A stretch of DNA of 64,000 bases from Pomphorhynchus laevis (lineage: Eukaryota; Acanthocephala; Palaeacanthocephala; Echinorhynchida; Pomphorhynchidae): contig WNNJ02001595.1 of the NCBI GenBank assembly GCA_012934845.2, positions 1 through 64,000 on the forward strand, written 5' to 3'. Shown in pieces: positions 45,685 through 57,118 of the stretch (its first letter is position 1; every line of letters begins with the position of its first letter). Position numbers and translations under genes: made by a program. Below the pieces are notes generated by a model. That model was not told where the DNA came from. It was given only the letters and a program-made list of their open reading frames with translations, and ran no database searches.

Positions 45685-48600
45685 AACTACTGAAAATCCC
45701 ACCGTTGTCTTGAGAAGGAATGGTCATCATCCAGTAGGGCGCAAAAACTTGAAGCAGTAGACGACAAAACGGTCGCACTCTGAAGCGAATTCCAAGATCG
45801 TACGACTCGTTTGGCAAAGCAGGAAACTGCATGCATGTACCTTTGTGTTTTCAGCATCAGGGGGTGTCCGCGAAGAGAAGGTTGACCTCTCAGTTGCAGT
45901 AGATGTGACAGTGGATGATCTTTAGTATGCAGAATTTTTCAAACAAGAGAGATATCTCGCTTGTCACGGATATATCGCAGACAAGGTATATTTAATATCT
46001 GGAGGCGTTTCGCGTAGCCAAAAATATGCAGCCCTGAGACTAATTTAGTTGTTGATCTGAACACTTTCTCCAATGCACGACGCTCATAAGTAGTTTCGGG
46101 ATAACAAGCTGGCGATGCGTATAAGATATGGCTCAATAAAAACGCATTTGCTAAGGTATGGTAACATAACGGATCTATGCCTATCAGAGCTCGACGAGTA
46201 TGTCCTATTAAGCGTTTTGTGATGCAACACACGTAGTCTGAATGCTTTCGAGTGGATAAGTCAGCGCAAACCCAAACTCCCAAATCTTTATATGAGTGGG
46301 TTCTTTCGATACTAATTGAACCAAACTGGTACTCACCTCCAAGATGATAACATGATCTTCGTGATATACGCATACATTTACATTTAGCGGAATTGATTAT
46401 CAAGTGATTTCGTATAGACCAATTGGATATAACGTCGACGTCGCTTTGTAAATGCTGTTTGTCAAGATCGGAAATAATAGGTCGCCAAACTTTAAGATCA
46501 TCTGCATATAATAAACTGAATGAACTGATATTTGGTATCAAATCGTTGATATAAAGACTGAATAAGATGGGACCCAATACACTTCCCTGTGGAACACCTA
46601 ACAACACTGGAAATGGACTCGACAGCGACTCACTTACTCCTACGACACTTTGTCGGTTGCAAAGGAATACACGAATCCAGTTTATGATCCTCTTATCAAG
46701 ATGAATGTGCACCAACTTCTCAATAAGACGCGTGTGATTAACTGAGTCGAACGCTTTTGAGAAATCAAAGAAAATGACATCAACTGGTATACCTTGATCA
46801 TAATAGTGATACTAATTTTCACGTGCATGTACAAGATTAGTAGTCGTGGAATAACCTTTTCGGAAGCCATGCTCTGCTGAGCTCAAAATTTGAAATCTAA
46901 TTAGAAATTCTATTATTCGTCGCTTAATCAATCTTTCTAGCACAGGACAACACACGCAAGTGAGACTAATAGGCTTATAATTGTCAATGGACGAACTATC
47001 CCTTTTCTTATAAATAGGACAGATGATGGAATTCTGCCAATCAGAAGGAACAGCGCCAAAAGCAACAGACGCAGAGAAAATATTGTAAAGCGGATGACAT
47101 ATTATGTCAGCGATGTTGCGCAGATATACGGGCGGTAAGCCATCTGGACCCGCACCTGCTTTGCATTTAAGTTTCCGAAGCTCTTGGAGAACATCATCAC
47201 ATCGGAAGAGGTCGCTGGTGTCATCTCCGGGCGATTCAAATGTACACGGATCACCCATTGTCACATCCTTATGATCAAGATTTAAAGAATGGAAATGATT
47301 TCTAAACATATTTGATATCTGCAAAGAATCAGTTATGAATTTCATATCGTCACGTTGAATACAATTTATAGGTTTACAGCGCGTACGCTTAGCAGTCACA
47401 TACCTAAAGAAAGAGCGGGGATCACGGTGACAGTTTATACTTAGCTGTTTTTCGAAAGATCGCCTACCAGTTCGCTTCATGGACGTAACGAGGTTTCGCC
47501 ATTTCTTATAAGTGCTGAAATTAGCTGTCTTTACGATAGTTATTAAAGGCCTTACGTCTCATCTTTAAAGCATGTTTTATGTCGCTATTAAACCAAGGCG
47601 GTGAGATCGATGTCAAACAGTGTTTACTCTGAAGAGGTGAGAAACGATTTAGGAGGTGGTACAGAGTATCACTGAAAAACTGCCATGAATATTCGACGCC
47701 AACATCAAAAGCATCCAACCACTTTACCCCAACGAGATATTTATTTACTAGAGCAAAGTCAGTTCTGAATGGGTTTACAGACAACGTCGGATTTACGCCA
47801 TGTGAGTAGACATCGCTCAGACCAATCGAAATGACCACATGATCTGAATGACCTATTGGGCTAAGATAGCTTAATCTATCAAGAATGTCATATGGTACAG
47901 TAAGGCATAAATCCAAAAGTGAATGTGAATCCTGTGAAAATCTTGTACTCTGACTGACATGTTGCTTAAGAGCCAAGCTGTTTATTAAGCCAAGTAGCTT
48001 CAAGCTCTCGACATCCGAGTCATTGGAAGTGTAATTAACCCAATTGACAGATGGCATGTTGAAATCACCGAGTACAACAAATCTATCACAATAACTACTT
48101 CTCTCCATTAAAGCAGCTATGCTATCTGTGTTTGATCTTGGAGAACGATACACAGTCAATACCGTTATTGGGTGTTGACAATATAGCCTAATACACAATG
48201 CTTCATTATGGTTAATAGCATCACTAAGAGTTTCAATTACTCGGAATTGAAGCCTATTAGAGATATACGCGATAACACCTCCTCCAATCTTCACTGTTCT
48301 ATCACTTCTACTTATGCTGTATCCCTCAATGAATATATCTACGTCTGCTATTGACGAACTAAGCCAAGATTCTGTGAAAATACCTACATCTGGTACGATA
48401 TTTTGAAAGAGACATGTTATTTTATCTAACTTATTAAGTAGACTACGAATATTCGAGTAAATGATTTTTAAACCACCATTATTTGTGCTCAACTTGAAGG
48501 AAGAATCGCGAAGAGATTTTCGAAATTCACGAATACACCGATCGACATTGAGGCAAGGTGAAACAGTGAATATTTCACGTCTTAGGCGGAGGGCGCCAAA

Positions 48601-48690
48601 GTGGTAAGAAGGCTTGCAGGATTGATCACATCTGACAGTCCCTTCCAATGAATATGTAGACGCCTCCGCACAACTCGAAAATTTTGTATT
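45685..48690 (-). pseudogene. LINE family D ORF2: endonuclease and RT
   Basis: The endonuclease frame (48705-47521) has YSNIRSLLNK, FTESWLSS, GGGVIAYI, YRSPRS, VVLGDFNMPSVNW and GHSDHVVI. A frame change near 47500 leads to the RT frame: KKRDSSSIDNYKPISLT, AEHGFRKGYST, HAREN then TAG at 46810, DVIFFDFSKAFDSVNH, GVPQGSVLGPILF, YADDLKVW. A TGA at 45939 falls where Trp is expected; beyond it the frame runs on to about 45685 with KRVVRSWNSLQSATV, the usual C-terminal block. So one frame change and two stops. The likely ORF2 start overlaps ORF1 at TTGGAAGGG (about 48640-48648). Confidence 0.85.
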
Positions 48691-48866
48691 GTCAAATTTT
48701 TTCACCCAACTCTAATCGACATGCTAACTCTGATTTAGCCTCTTTCAAACGTAATCGATCAGCTATGCTCAGATCGCGTAGCAGACGTATACTCGACCCT
48801 TTCAAACGATATGCGCCGTTAAAGATTATGTGAATAATTTCAGCGGAGTTGAACACTACTTTGAAG
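48585..48866 (-). pseudogene. LINE family D ORF1, C-terminal part
   Basis: Reads VVFNSAEIIHIIFNGAYRL, SSIRLLRDLSIADRLRLKEA and ELGEK, then a one-base loss in a run of A shifts the frame. In the alternative frame it continues KNLTIQNFRVVRRR, HIHWKGLSDVINP and ends at about 48585. The blocks match family A and E ORF1. Confidence 0.7.
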
Positions 48867-49003
48867 TAGTGTTCAAGCATGTTCAAGCAAGAAAATTTAT
48901 ACCTGTTCTAGCAAATTACAATTATTCCTGTCAGTTCCAGATTATTCCTGTCAGTTCCGCTCGCTACGCTCGCGGATAGAGCTCAATCTATCGATAAAAG
49001 GTC

Positions 49004-50347
49004 ATGCCTAAAAAAGCGCGATCTCAGATCCCTGTTCCTAATCAACAATCTTCCACATCTAAATGCAATGATGGTTATACCAGCTTTGAAGTTGGATGCG
49101 ATTCCAAAGATTGCGATGTATGGACACTTGTTCGTGTTAAAATATCCGACCACTCAGTGTATAAACTTAAACATTTCACTTGCGGTTTCTGTACATCAGT
49201 ACGACTACTACAGTTATCCTGCTCATCTACTCCTGTATCACACACGACCACTCAAACCAATGCTGTTTTAGATGTTTCCCTCGCATCAACACCTGACTTC
49301 GCATCATATAATCCCATTATTAAACCTACTCTCTCACACACTCCTCGTTCAACTACGTACCAAACTTCCATTAATCTTTCTCATTCTAACAATGCTAACG
49401 GCAAAGCTTTTCATCTCGTACCTCCTCTTTCCTATTCCTCCCCCAATCTAAATAAATCTCAAACTTCTTTATTCTCCTCACGAACTCCTTACTCGACCCC
49501 CCCCTGTATCACCTCTCAATAATTTACACCCTTCCATCAAAATCATTTCCAGTAACATTTCCGATCAACTAATTCAACACTCCATTCCTGTCACTCATGC
49601 CCCAACCTATTTTAATTCTCCTTACTCTACCTCCCACGTAACACTTCCCAATAAGTTACATCCTTCATTTAAAATCATATCCAGTCACATCTCTGATCAA
49701 CCGATTCAACACCCCGCTCCTGTCACACTTGCTCCAACCAATATTAATTCTTTATCAAGCACCCCTGTCATTTCCACTTCTATCTGCTCATCTACATCGA
49801 CTCCAACCAGCTCTGTCCGTCCACCACTTCCACGAAATCGTTTTCCTTCGCGCGATCGCTGTATAATCATATCAAACTTAAAGCTTTCCGAATCTGCTTC
49901 TCCACAATCTCGCCTCGATGATGATGTATCTGCTTTCAGGTCTATCCTAGCAACCATTCTTCCTGATGATAACCCATCACTCTTCAATAATATCGCTCCT
50001 GTATCTTTTATTCGTTTAAACAAATCCACTAAATCAAATCATCTCAGTCCTCCACTCTTAAAAATCGTTTTCCGACATAGTTCACATGCCTCTTCGGTAC
50101 TCTCCCAACGTTTTAAACTTCTTACCACTTCATCTACTTGCCGTATCTTTCCTGACCGCTCCCCTTCTGATATTGCCCAGCTCAATTTAGCTCGCATTGA
50201 AAAACATCGACGTGAAACAAACGGCGAGTCATCCTTATCTATACGTAAAATCAACGGAAATTTTCACGTTCTTCACACAAGGCCAAAAATTCGATGGCGT
50301 CCCATCTCTCCCCCTTGTCTTCTTCGCTAGTCGATCTCGCTCCTAAG
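49004..50347 (+). pseudogene. LINE family C ORF1: PHD-like finger, one frameshift
   Basis: The ATG at 49004 opens MPKKARSQ, then VGCDSKDCDVWT and FTCGFCTSV, the PHD-like Cys motif. An extra C in the run at about 49497-49504 shifts frame after residue about 165; the second copy lacks it. Past this the frame continues to about 50334 with two tandem 126-base segments (LHPSIKIISSNISDQ / LHPSFKIISSHISDQ), then DRCIIISNLKLSES, an RRM-like strand, and the end HTRPKIRWRPISPP, overlapping ORF2. Confidence 0.8.
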
Positions 50348-52505
50348 CATACTTTTCGTCTTAGTCTATTCAATACTCGCTCCATTCTTCATAAAGCTGA
50401 TATGCTTCTCGATATCTTCGATCAATTATCTATCGATATTCTCTGCATTACCGAATCCTGGCACACTGACTCCAACGATCTTGCTATTCGTAGTCTATGT
50501 CGCTCTGGTTGTTCTCTAGTTGAATCAGCTCGTCAAATTACATCTCATACATCTACTGCGTCTAACCATGGCGGTATTGTTGCCATTGCTCGTCACCCAA
50601 TGTCTTTACGTAAAATCAACGTTAACATCCGTTACACCTCGTTCGAATTACTCATATGCAGATTATCAACGCCTTTCCCTCTGGAACTTGTGATTGTATA
50701 CCGTCCAGGTTCAGTTGCCCCATCACGTATCTTCTTTAACGACCTTGCAGATCTAATGTCTCACTGTTCATTGTCTTATACTCCTTCTTTTGTTCTCGGT
50801 GACTTTAACATTCGTCTTGATCGCCCGTCTGACTCTGACTCTATCACTTTAACTAATCTTTTTTCTGATTTTAACTATAAATTACTTTCAACAAGCCCAA
50901 CTCATATTCTCGGCGGTGCTCTCGACATCATTGCTGTTCCTAACTGCTTCAATGACTATACCTCCTTGTCAATTACTGATCCTGGTTTGTCCGATCATTT
51001 CCTTGTCACTCTTACTCTTACTCGTCCCCATCCTCCTTCTCCGCCTTTACCATTATCTACACCTAGTCGACCCTGGAAGCTTCTCGATATCCCTATTCTC
51101 TGCAATCCTTACTCAATTCTTCACTCTTTTCACTTCCTCTTAACTATCTCTCTCCCGATGATCTCTGCATTCTGTTTGATTCTGAACTTACGTCGATCCT
51201 CAATAACCTTCTACCTAGTCGACATCGACGTTCCCAGCGCTTGCGCCATGCTCCCTGGTTCGATTCTGACTGTAGTCTTTCTAAGCGTCGACTCCGTCAC
51301 TCTTTTCGTATGTATAAACGCTTTCTTAAACGTTCACCCAACTCACTCCCTCCAAATCTTCGTGATTCCTACTTTTCTCAACGCCGTTCACATCTCATTC
51401 TTATACGTACTAAACGTACTCTCTTTTGGCGAAATCAACTCGAGTCATCTTCCAACTCGAAATCTCATTGGAAAATCTTAAACTCAATTCTTTCACGATC
51501 ATCTACCCCTTGTAATATAAATCCTGATGAATTTTCTTCTTATCTACAAACTAAGCTATCTAATTTACTTTCCCTACTACCCATAGCCCCTTTGTACCCA
51601 CTCTTATCTTTAAATACTTCCCTCCCAGAACTATTCCACCTTCTTCCCGTTTCGTCTGATGAAGTTTCTTCGGTTCTGCTGTCATTACCTAATAAAACCT
51701 CTCCTTCTGACCCAATTCCCACTCACTTACTTAAAAATATCTGCACTTTTATCTTACCCTTCCTAACCACATTGTTCAACTCGTCCATCCGTAGCTGTAC
51801 ATTTCCTTCCATCTGGAAATGCGCCACTGTTCGTCCTATCATCAAAAAGCAATCTCTCGACTCTTCACTACCATCTTCGTACCGTCTAATCTCACTTCTC
51901 CCAACCCTCTCTAAACTCCTTGAGCGTCTCGTTCTTAAGCAAGTTAATACATATCTCTATTCCTCTAACTTATTTCCTCCCTTCCAAGCCGCTTTTCGCT
52001 CTAATTACTCTACCGAAATTGCATGCCTTAAAGTTTATAACGACTTACTCATATCGCGCGATCATAAATTATGTAGTGTCATAGTTTCTCTTGATCTATC
52101 GTCTGCTTTTGACATCGTCGATCACTCGATTCTTCTCCATCGCCTTCGTCATGATTATGGCTTCTCTTTACCCACTGTATCATGGTTTTCTTCATATCTA
52201 TCAAACCGTACATTTCGCGTATATTCTAACTCTTCTCTCTCCCATCCTTCGTCCATTCCGTCCGGTGTTCCGCAAGGCTCCGTATTAGGCCCTATACTTT
52301 TTTCTCTTCTTCTCGGTGATTTGTCTCCGATTTCTCATAAATTTAACTTCCATGTTATGCAATATGCAGATGACATTATCATCTATGCTCATGCACCTGT
52401 TTATCGTATTCGCGATCTTAGTGTTTCTGCTTCCGACTGTCTTGTCTCAATTTCCAATCATCTTTCTTCCCTTCGCCTTTCTCTGAATCCTGATAAATCC
52501 AAAAT
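50294..52505 (+). pseudogene. LINE family C ORF2, 5' part: endonuclease and RT to the ADD block
   Basis: The ATG at 50294 lies inside ORF1 (MASHLSPLSS). The endonuclease has LFNTRSILHK, CITESWHTD, IVYRPGS, VLGDFNIRLD and GLSDHFLV. A frame change at about 51105-51130 leads to the RT frame: RHAPWFDSDC, FPSIWKCATVRPIIKK, SSYRLISLLPTLSKLLERL, FQAAFRSNYST, VSLDLSSAFDIVDHSIL, GVPQGSVLGPILF and QYADDIIIY. LDLSSAFDIVDH is typical of the CR1/L2 group. The gene is cut by LINE E just after SLNPDKSK. Confidence 0.88.
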
Positions 52506-52612
52506 TATTATTATTATTATTATTATGTAGACAACGTTACGAGCATAGCTCACAGTTGCTGACAAATCGATAGTCAAAATAAAAGAAAAAGAGAAAATCA
52601 AAAACAAATCAG

Positions 52613-55552
52613 TTAACAATTTAAAATAATCTGTCGTTTAAAGAGCTCCCGAGTTCCCGCATTTACAATATCATCGCTTAAACGATTCCATGAATTTATT
52701 ATTCGTTGTCCAAATTGAATCGTCCTAGAATGTACTATTCGTTGGCGACTAAGATAAAACGAGTGACCTCGCAAAGCTCGAGTTGATCGAATGTTGAAGA
52801 GCCCACGCAACACATGGTGTTCATTGTGAAATACCTCCCATACAAGACACAGATCCCGCGAGTCACGAATATCACATAATGACTGCATATTTAAAGACCG
52901 AAGACGGTCCTCGTAAGGAAGTTCTCTCAAAGAATGTACTAATTTTGTTGCCCTACGTAGCACCTTCTCAAGTCGATTAATCTCATCTCTGGTTCGAGGG
53001 TATGAACATTGAGAAGCATATAACAAATGACTTAGTACAAAAGCGTTTGCAAGAACTCTAAAAGAACGTGGACTCACATAGCTGAATGATCGGCGAAGGA
53101 AACCAACCATACGCATGGCCTTCGAACAAATGTACTCAGTGTTTTGGCGAGTGGAGAAATCATCCGTTATCAATACGCCAAGATCTTTATAGCTCGAAAC
53201 CAATTTAATCACTCGATCCCCGAGATGATATATCGGCACTGGAACAATATTACGTGATCGAATGTGCATGCAAGTGCACTTCGAGGCATTAACAGACAGA
53301 CCATTAGAACGTGCCCACTTAAGAACCGTGTCAATATCTGATTGAAGAATGTTACGATCATAATTCGACTTGATGGCTCTCCAAATTTTTAAATCGTCAG
53401 CAAATAATAATGAATGCGAACTTATTACACTGGGTAGATCGTTGATGAAAATACAAAACAGCAAAGGACCCAATACAGACCCTTGCGGGACACCGGCATT
53501 AACTGGATAATGCTCGGAAAGGGTACCGTTAATGGCGACCTGGTATGTGCGACCAGAAAGAAAGTTGCATATCCAACGAATGATAATTGGATTGATTTTT
53601 AATGCACTTATCTTCATAATCAACTTGTCATGGGGTACATGATCAAATGCTTTGGAGAAGTCAAAAAATATGACATCGACAGCATACCCCTCATCCACTA
53701 TGGAACCCCAACTTTCCTGTGCCAATAAAAGGTTGGTTACTGTGGAACAGTTTTTACGGAATCCGTGCTGATTAGTAGAAAGTAACCTGTATGATTCTAG
53801 GTAGCTACTGATTATCCGATAAAGTAATCTCTCTAATACACGACACGATACAGAGGTTAAACTAACCGGTCGGTAGTTATCTACACATGATCGATCACCT
53901 TTCTTATGAAGCGGCTTAATGATAGAGCGTTTCCATGCATTCGGGACTATACCGTAATATAATGATGCTATAAATATCCTATATAAAGGCGCAGCAATGA
54001 CATCATGAAGATTCTTCAGGTATATTGAGGGAAGTAAATCTGGGCAAATCGAGCCCGACGGTTTCAGTCGTTTAAACTCTTTCATAACATCTTGAACTGT
54101 GAACAAGTGAAGAATATCAAAAATTGACGGATTAATACGAGTAATTTCTATACAAGGAGAAGTAGTAGCTGATACGAGAAATTTACGACCAAATGCATTA
54201 GCAATATCGAAATGATCTACTAGAATGCGTCCATTGTTTCCAATGATAGAGCTAGAAGATCGAACATTACTTTTAAAATTTGCATATTTAAATAATATGT
54301 TAGGATTGTTGGCTGACTTTCCTATCAGTACTTGTTCAAATTGCCGCTTTTTAAGTCTCTTGAGATATGTGAAATGATTCCGACACTTTTTAAATGACCT
54401 ATAATCAGTTTCTCCATTCCTATACCTTACGAATTTTTGCTTCTTGGATCTCAATGCATCTTGAAGCTCCTTATCAAACCAAGGATTTGTGCGTGCACGG
54501 GCAGTTGCTACCTTACGAGGTGAGAAACGTAGAAGGAGCGATATCATTAGAGTTTCAAATTGTTGCCAAGATGATTCAACTCCAAAAATCAATGGATCAT
54601 ACCAATTTGTACCGAGAAGGGATTGACGTACTAAACTGTAATTGGTTTTGAAACATTGTACTGACATACATGAAGACTCAGGTTGTGACAATATATTAGA
54701 TAAGTTTGTATTAAAGCGAATAACAGAATGATCAGAGCTGCCTAAGGGATCCAAATATGTTATACCGGTGATCAAATATTTATCGGAAGTAAGACAAATA
54801 TCAAGCAAAGATTGATGGTCTCCAGAGGAACGAGTAAACATTGAGACATGTTGCGTTAGATTAAGAAAATTGATAGTATCAAGGAATGCTGATGAATAAT
54901 TATTGTTATTTAAGCATATGTAGTTAGTCCAGTCTATAGAAGGCATATTTAGATCACCCACTACTACCACATTACTACGGGATCCAAACTTTAATAATGT
55001 ATCAACTATGGAACAAACATCCATTCTTGGACTACGATATATAAGACCAATAGTAACTAACACATGACCGGACAGTAATATATTGCCCCATAGTGTTTCT
55101 GTACCACCTTCAGACTTGGCACTTAAGGTCATAAACGCTACACTATTATGTAAATATAAAATTACCCCACCTCCTCTCTTTCCGGTCCTATCGACACGAT
55201 AAGAAGAATAATTAGCTATTTCAATCTCGTGATCAGATATATCGGAGTTAAGCCAGCTTTCTGTTATTGCTATTAACAAGGGCTGGGAATATTGAATACG
55301 TTGCTTCAATTCGTGAATTTTATTAAGAAGACTGCGTGCGTTAGTATACAAGATCACAGAACTATAGCCTATTGAAGCACATGTGTTATTTCCCTTACTG
55401 TTAGCACTATTGGATTTCGCCAGAGCAGACCACAACGGTGATTGATAATAAACAATGTCATCTAAGTAATCACATGCATTTGTAATGGGTATGTTGGATA
55501 AGCTAGAAGCGACGAGAGGAGCTAAATCTAATCCACAAACAGCGGAGTCCAA
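52613..55552 (-). CDS. LINE family E ORF2: intact endonuclease and reverse transcriptase
   Basis: About 979 codons with no stop. Endonuclease (65-285): LYTNARSLLNK, ITESWLN (about 95-102), YRSPRMD, VVVGDLNMPSIDW (197-208) and GSSDHSVI (272-279). RT (about 500-790): KKGDRSCVDNYRPVSLTS, QHGFRK, FFDFSKAFDHVPHDKL (629-644), GVPQGSVLGPLLF and LLFADDLKIW with FADD at 717-720. The C-terminus has INSWNRLSDDIV, as in related families. The first codon of the frame is TTG, and the first ATG is not met until residue 141, inside the endonuclease. Translation must therefore begin at a non-AUG codon, by reinitiation, or by frameshifting from ORF1. Confidence 0.93.
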   Translation of the reverse strand: MDSAVCGLDLAPLVASSLSNIPITNACDYLDDIVYYQSPLWSALAKSNSANSKGNNTCASIGYSSVILYTNARSLLNKIHELKQRIQYSQPLLIAITESWLNSDISDHEIEIANYSSYRVDRTGKRGGGVILYLHNSVAFMTLSAKSEGGTETLWGNILLSGHVLVTIGLIYRSPRMDVCSIVDTLLKFGSRSNVVVVGDLNMPSIDWTNYICLNNNNYSSAFLDTINFLNLTQHVSMFTRSSGDHQSLLDICLTSDKYLITGITYLDPLGSSDHSVIRFNTNLSNILSQPESSCMSVQCFKTNYSLVRQSLLGTNWYDPLIFGVESSWQQFETLMISLLLRFSPRKVATARARTNPWFDKELQDALRSKKQKFVRYRNGETDYRSFKKCRNHFTYLKRLKKRQFEQVLIGKSANNPNILFKYANFKSNVRSSSSIIGNNGRILVDHFDIANAFGRKFLVSATTSPCIEITRINPSIFDILHLFTVQDVMKEFKRLKPSGSICPDLLPSIYLKNLHDVIAAPLYRIFIASLYYGIVPNAWKRSIIKPLHKKGDRSCVDNYRPVSLTSVSCRVLERLLYRIISSYLESYRLLSTNQHGFRKNCSTVTNLLLAQESWGSIVDEGYAVDVIFFDFSKAFDHVPHDKLIMKISALKINPIIIRWICNFLSGRTYQVAINGTLSEHYPVNAGVPQGSVLGPLLFCIFINDLPSVISSHSLLFADDLKIWRAIKSNYDRNILQSDIDTVLKWARSNGLSVNASKCTCMHIRSRNIVPVPIYHLGDRVIKLVSSYKDLGVLITDDFSTRQNTEYICSKAMRMVGFLRRSFSYVSPRSFRVLANAFVLSHLLYASQCSYPRTRDEINRLEKVLRRATKLVHSLRELPYEDRLRSLNMQSLCDIRDSRDLCLVWEVFHNEHHVLRGLFNIRSTRALRGHSFYLSRQRIVHSRTIQFGQRIINSWNRLSDDIVNAGTRELFKRQIILNC

Positions 55553-56799
55553 TTCAAGCGAGTCCCTCGTCGCACAATTTGAAAATTCCGAATTCTTAAG
55601 TTTGTTTCTCCTGCATCTAAGCGCGATCTCAATAATTGTCTAACCTCTCGAAGACGTTCACGTTCATACTTGTCAAGATCATTTAGTAATCTAACGGGAG
55701 AACCTTTAAGATAATAGGAGTTGCTCAGAATAGTTTTGGCAGCCGCTGCGTCGGTAAAAATTGCTTTTAATAATCTAGGATGATTATTCTGCTTTTTACC
55801 AATTCGAAACAAAGCTAATAGTTTAATTTTGGACGTTACCTCTTTCGGTGACGCTACCAAAATGGTTGATAGTATCGCACGAACTTTGGATAAGTCGTCA
55901 TCTAATCTATGTTGTATGTTGACCGAGATAGATTCAGGTATATTAGTGAAAACGATAGCGCGAGAATGATCATGATATTTGCGTACGCGGGAAAAGTGCT
56001 GCTCAGAGGAAATCACTGATTTTCCATCAAGATTATGTGAAGATCTATCAATGACTCCAGTTATTTGGCATGTATCAGGTATAACACTTGCCAATGACTC
56101 GAATTGATTAGAATCTTTGTGATTAAGAGACACTTCATCTGACTGACCCGGAATGTTAACATATGTAGAGCGCTTAGGTGAATAAGCATTGATTGGATCA
56201 GTAAATATATCTGGATTAGTAAGAGGTGCAGAGAAGCTTGAATTGATATCGGATTTACTGTACGATCGTTGTAGGTTTCCACTATCCAAATTTCCGTTAT
56301 TGATAAGATTGTCATTGTCTAAACTGTTATTTTCGATAATCGGTGATGCTTCATCGATTAATGAGTTGGATGTTCGATTCAATGATTCATTTTCGATTCG
56401 CAGGAAGTCTGTGGCAACATGTTGCTCTTGCAATGTTTGAGAATTGTCTGTAAATCGAGCGCTTTCTTTATTTGATGATAATAATTGTTCTTTTCGATGT
56501 TTGCCACATTTTCGTTCGAATTGTATTTTACTAACATCTTTGTCACAAACGATACTATTTGAATTGTCATGGCTGATAGACGATTGATCATTCTTTGAAA
56601 CTATCAAATCTTTACGAAAAGATGCTGAACAAAATCCGCATAGAAAATCTCTATCAAGAAAATTTGAAGGAAGACGAATAGGTAGCCAAACAGTAGTCCA
56701 CACAGGGCAATCGGCCATGGAACACTCTACATAATGCTGGGATCCATTATCATTCACAGTCGATTTTGTCGTTTTCCTCCGTTTCCCCATTTTGATCAT
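55528..56799 (-). CDS. LINE family E ORF1: PHD-like finger and RRM-like domain
   Basis: 423 codons. MIKMGKRRK (a second ATG at codon 4), then VECSMADCPVWTTVW and DFLCGFCSASF (residues 25-60) form the PHD-like motif. A Ser/Asn-rich linker follows (about 65-270), then SRAIVFTNIPESISV, LLALFRIGKK, SYYLKGSPVRLLNDL and LRIRNFQIVRRGTRLNW. The end RLNWTPLFVD overlaps ORF2 by 25 bases in the -1 frame. A short hairpin CAGTTCAG/CTGAACTG lies just upstream of the first ATG (56802-56821). The product should bind the element RNA. Confidence 0.9.
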   Translation of the reverse strand: MIKMGKRRKTTKSTVNDNGSQHYVECSMADCPVWTTVWLPIRLPSNFLDRDFLCGFCSASFRKDLIVSKNDQSSISHDNSNSIVCDKDVSKIQFERKCGKHRKEQLLSSNKESARFTDNSQTLQEQHVATDFLRIENESLNRTSNSLIDEASPIIENNSLDNDNLINNGNLDSGNLQRSYSKSDINSSFSAPLTNPDIFTDPINAYSPKRSTYVNIPGQSDEVSLNHKDSNQFESLASVIPDTCQITGVIDRSSHNLDGKSVISSEQHFSRVRKYHDHSRAIVFTNIPESISVNIQHRLDDDLSKVRAILSTILVASPKEVTSKIKLLALFRIGKKQNNHPRLLKAIFTDAAAAKTILSNSYYLKGSPVRLLNDLDKYERERLREVRQLLRSRLDAGETNLRIRNFQIVRRGTRLNWTPLFVD

Positions 56800-57118
56800 T
56801 ACAGTTCAGATTGCTGAACTGAATTGTATGTTTATTAGAAACCAAAAAAAATATGCACACTAGTCAGAGCCCTTGTATCTCGGGATGACTGCTTGAATTT
56901 TGGTTTAAACTTGTCCCAAATTTTGTAGATTATTATTGTATAATAATTGTAAGTGTTTTGTAAGAGTTTTGTAAGAGTTTTTATAACCAAGACTTTTTTA
57001 ATTTATCAGTCGTCTTCTTGTGTATTTTATTGTAATTAAACTGAATACTTATAACTTTTTGTAAGTACTTTATTAATCAATTCTTTTTTTAACGTGGATA
57101 ATTCCACGTGGACAATTC

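Larger units (their letters stand above)
45568..48866 (-). mobile_element. LINE family D (CR1/L2-like), 5'-truncated
   Basis: The copy ends at an (ATT)n tail (45568-45588 on the plus strand) and is truncated inside the RRM-like region of ORF1, where a 12 bp foldback (48849-48876) marks the junction. It includes the end of ORF1 and all of ORF2. Confidence 0.87.
52506..57118 (-). mobile_element. LINE family E (CR1/L2-like), apparently full length and intact
   Basis: Minus strand: a 5' UTR of about 320 bases (57118-56800), ORF1 (56799-55528), ORF2 (55552-52613), a 3' UTR of about 85 bases and an (AAT)n tail at 52506-52530. Both ORFs are open throughout with all catalytic blocks present. It lies inside the RT gene of family C copy 1, in reverse orientation. 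Its 5' junction carries a 7 bp hairpin (57092-57109), and CAATTCTTTTTT occurs on both sides of it. It is probably the youngest element here. Confidence 0.93.

Noticed and set aside
43225-46810. Alternative genetic code in which TGA means Trp, suggested by stops at Trp positions in families A and D
   Set aside because: Host genes and intact LINE E use TGG for Trp, family C ORF2 and others end at TGA, and a TAG stop also occurs. Ordinary decay explains it.
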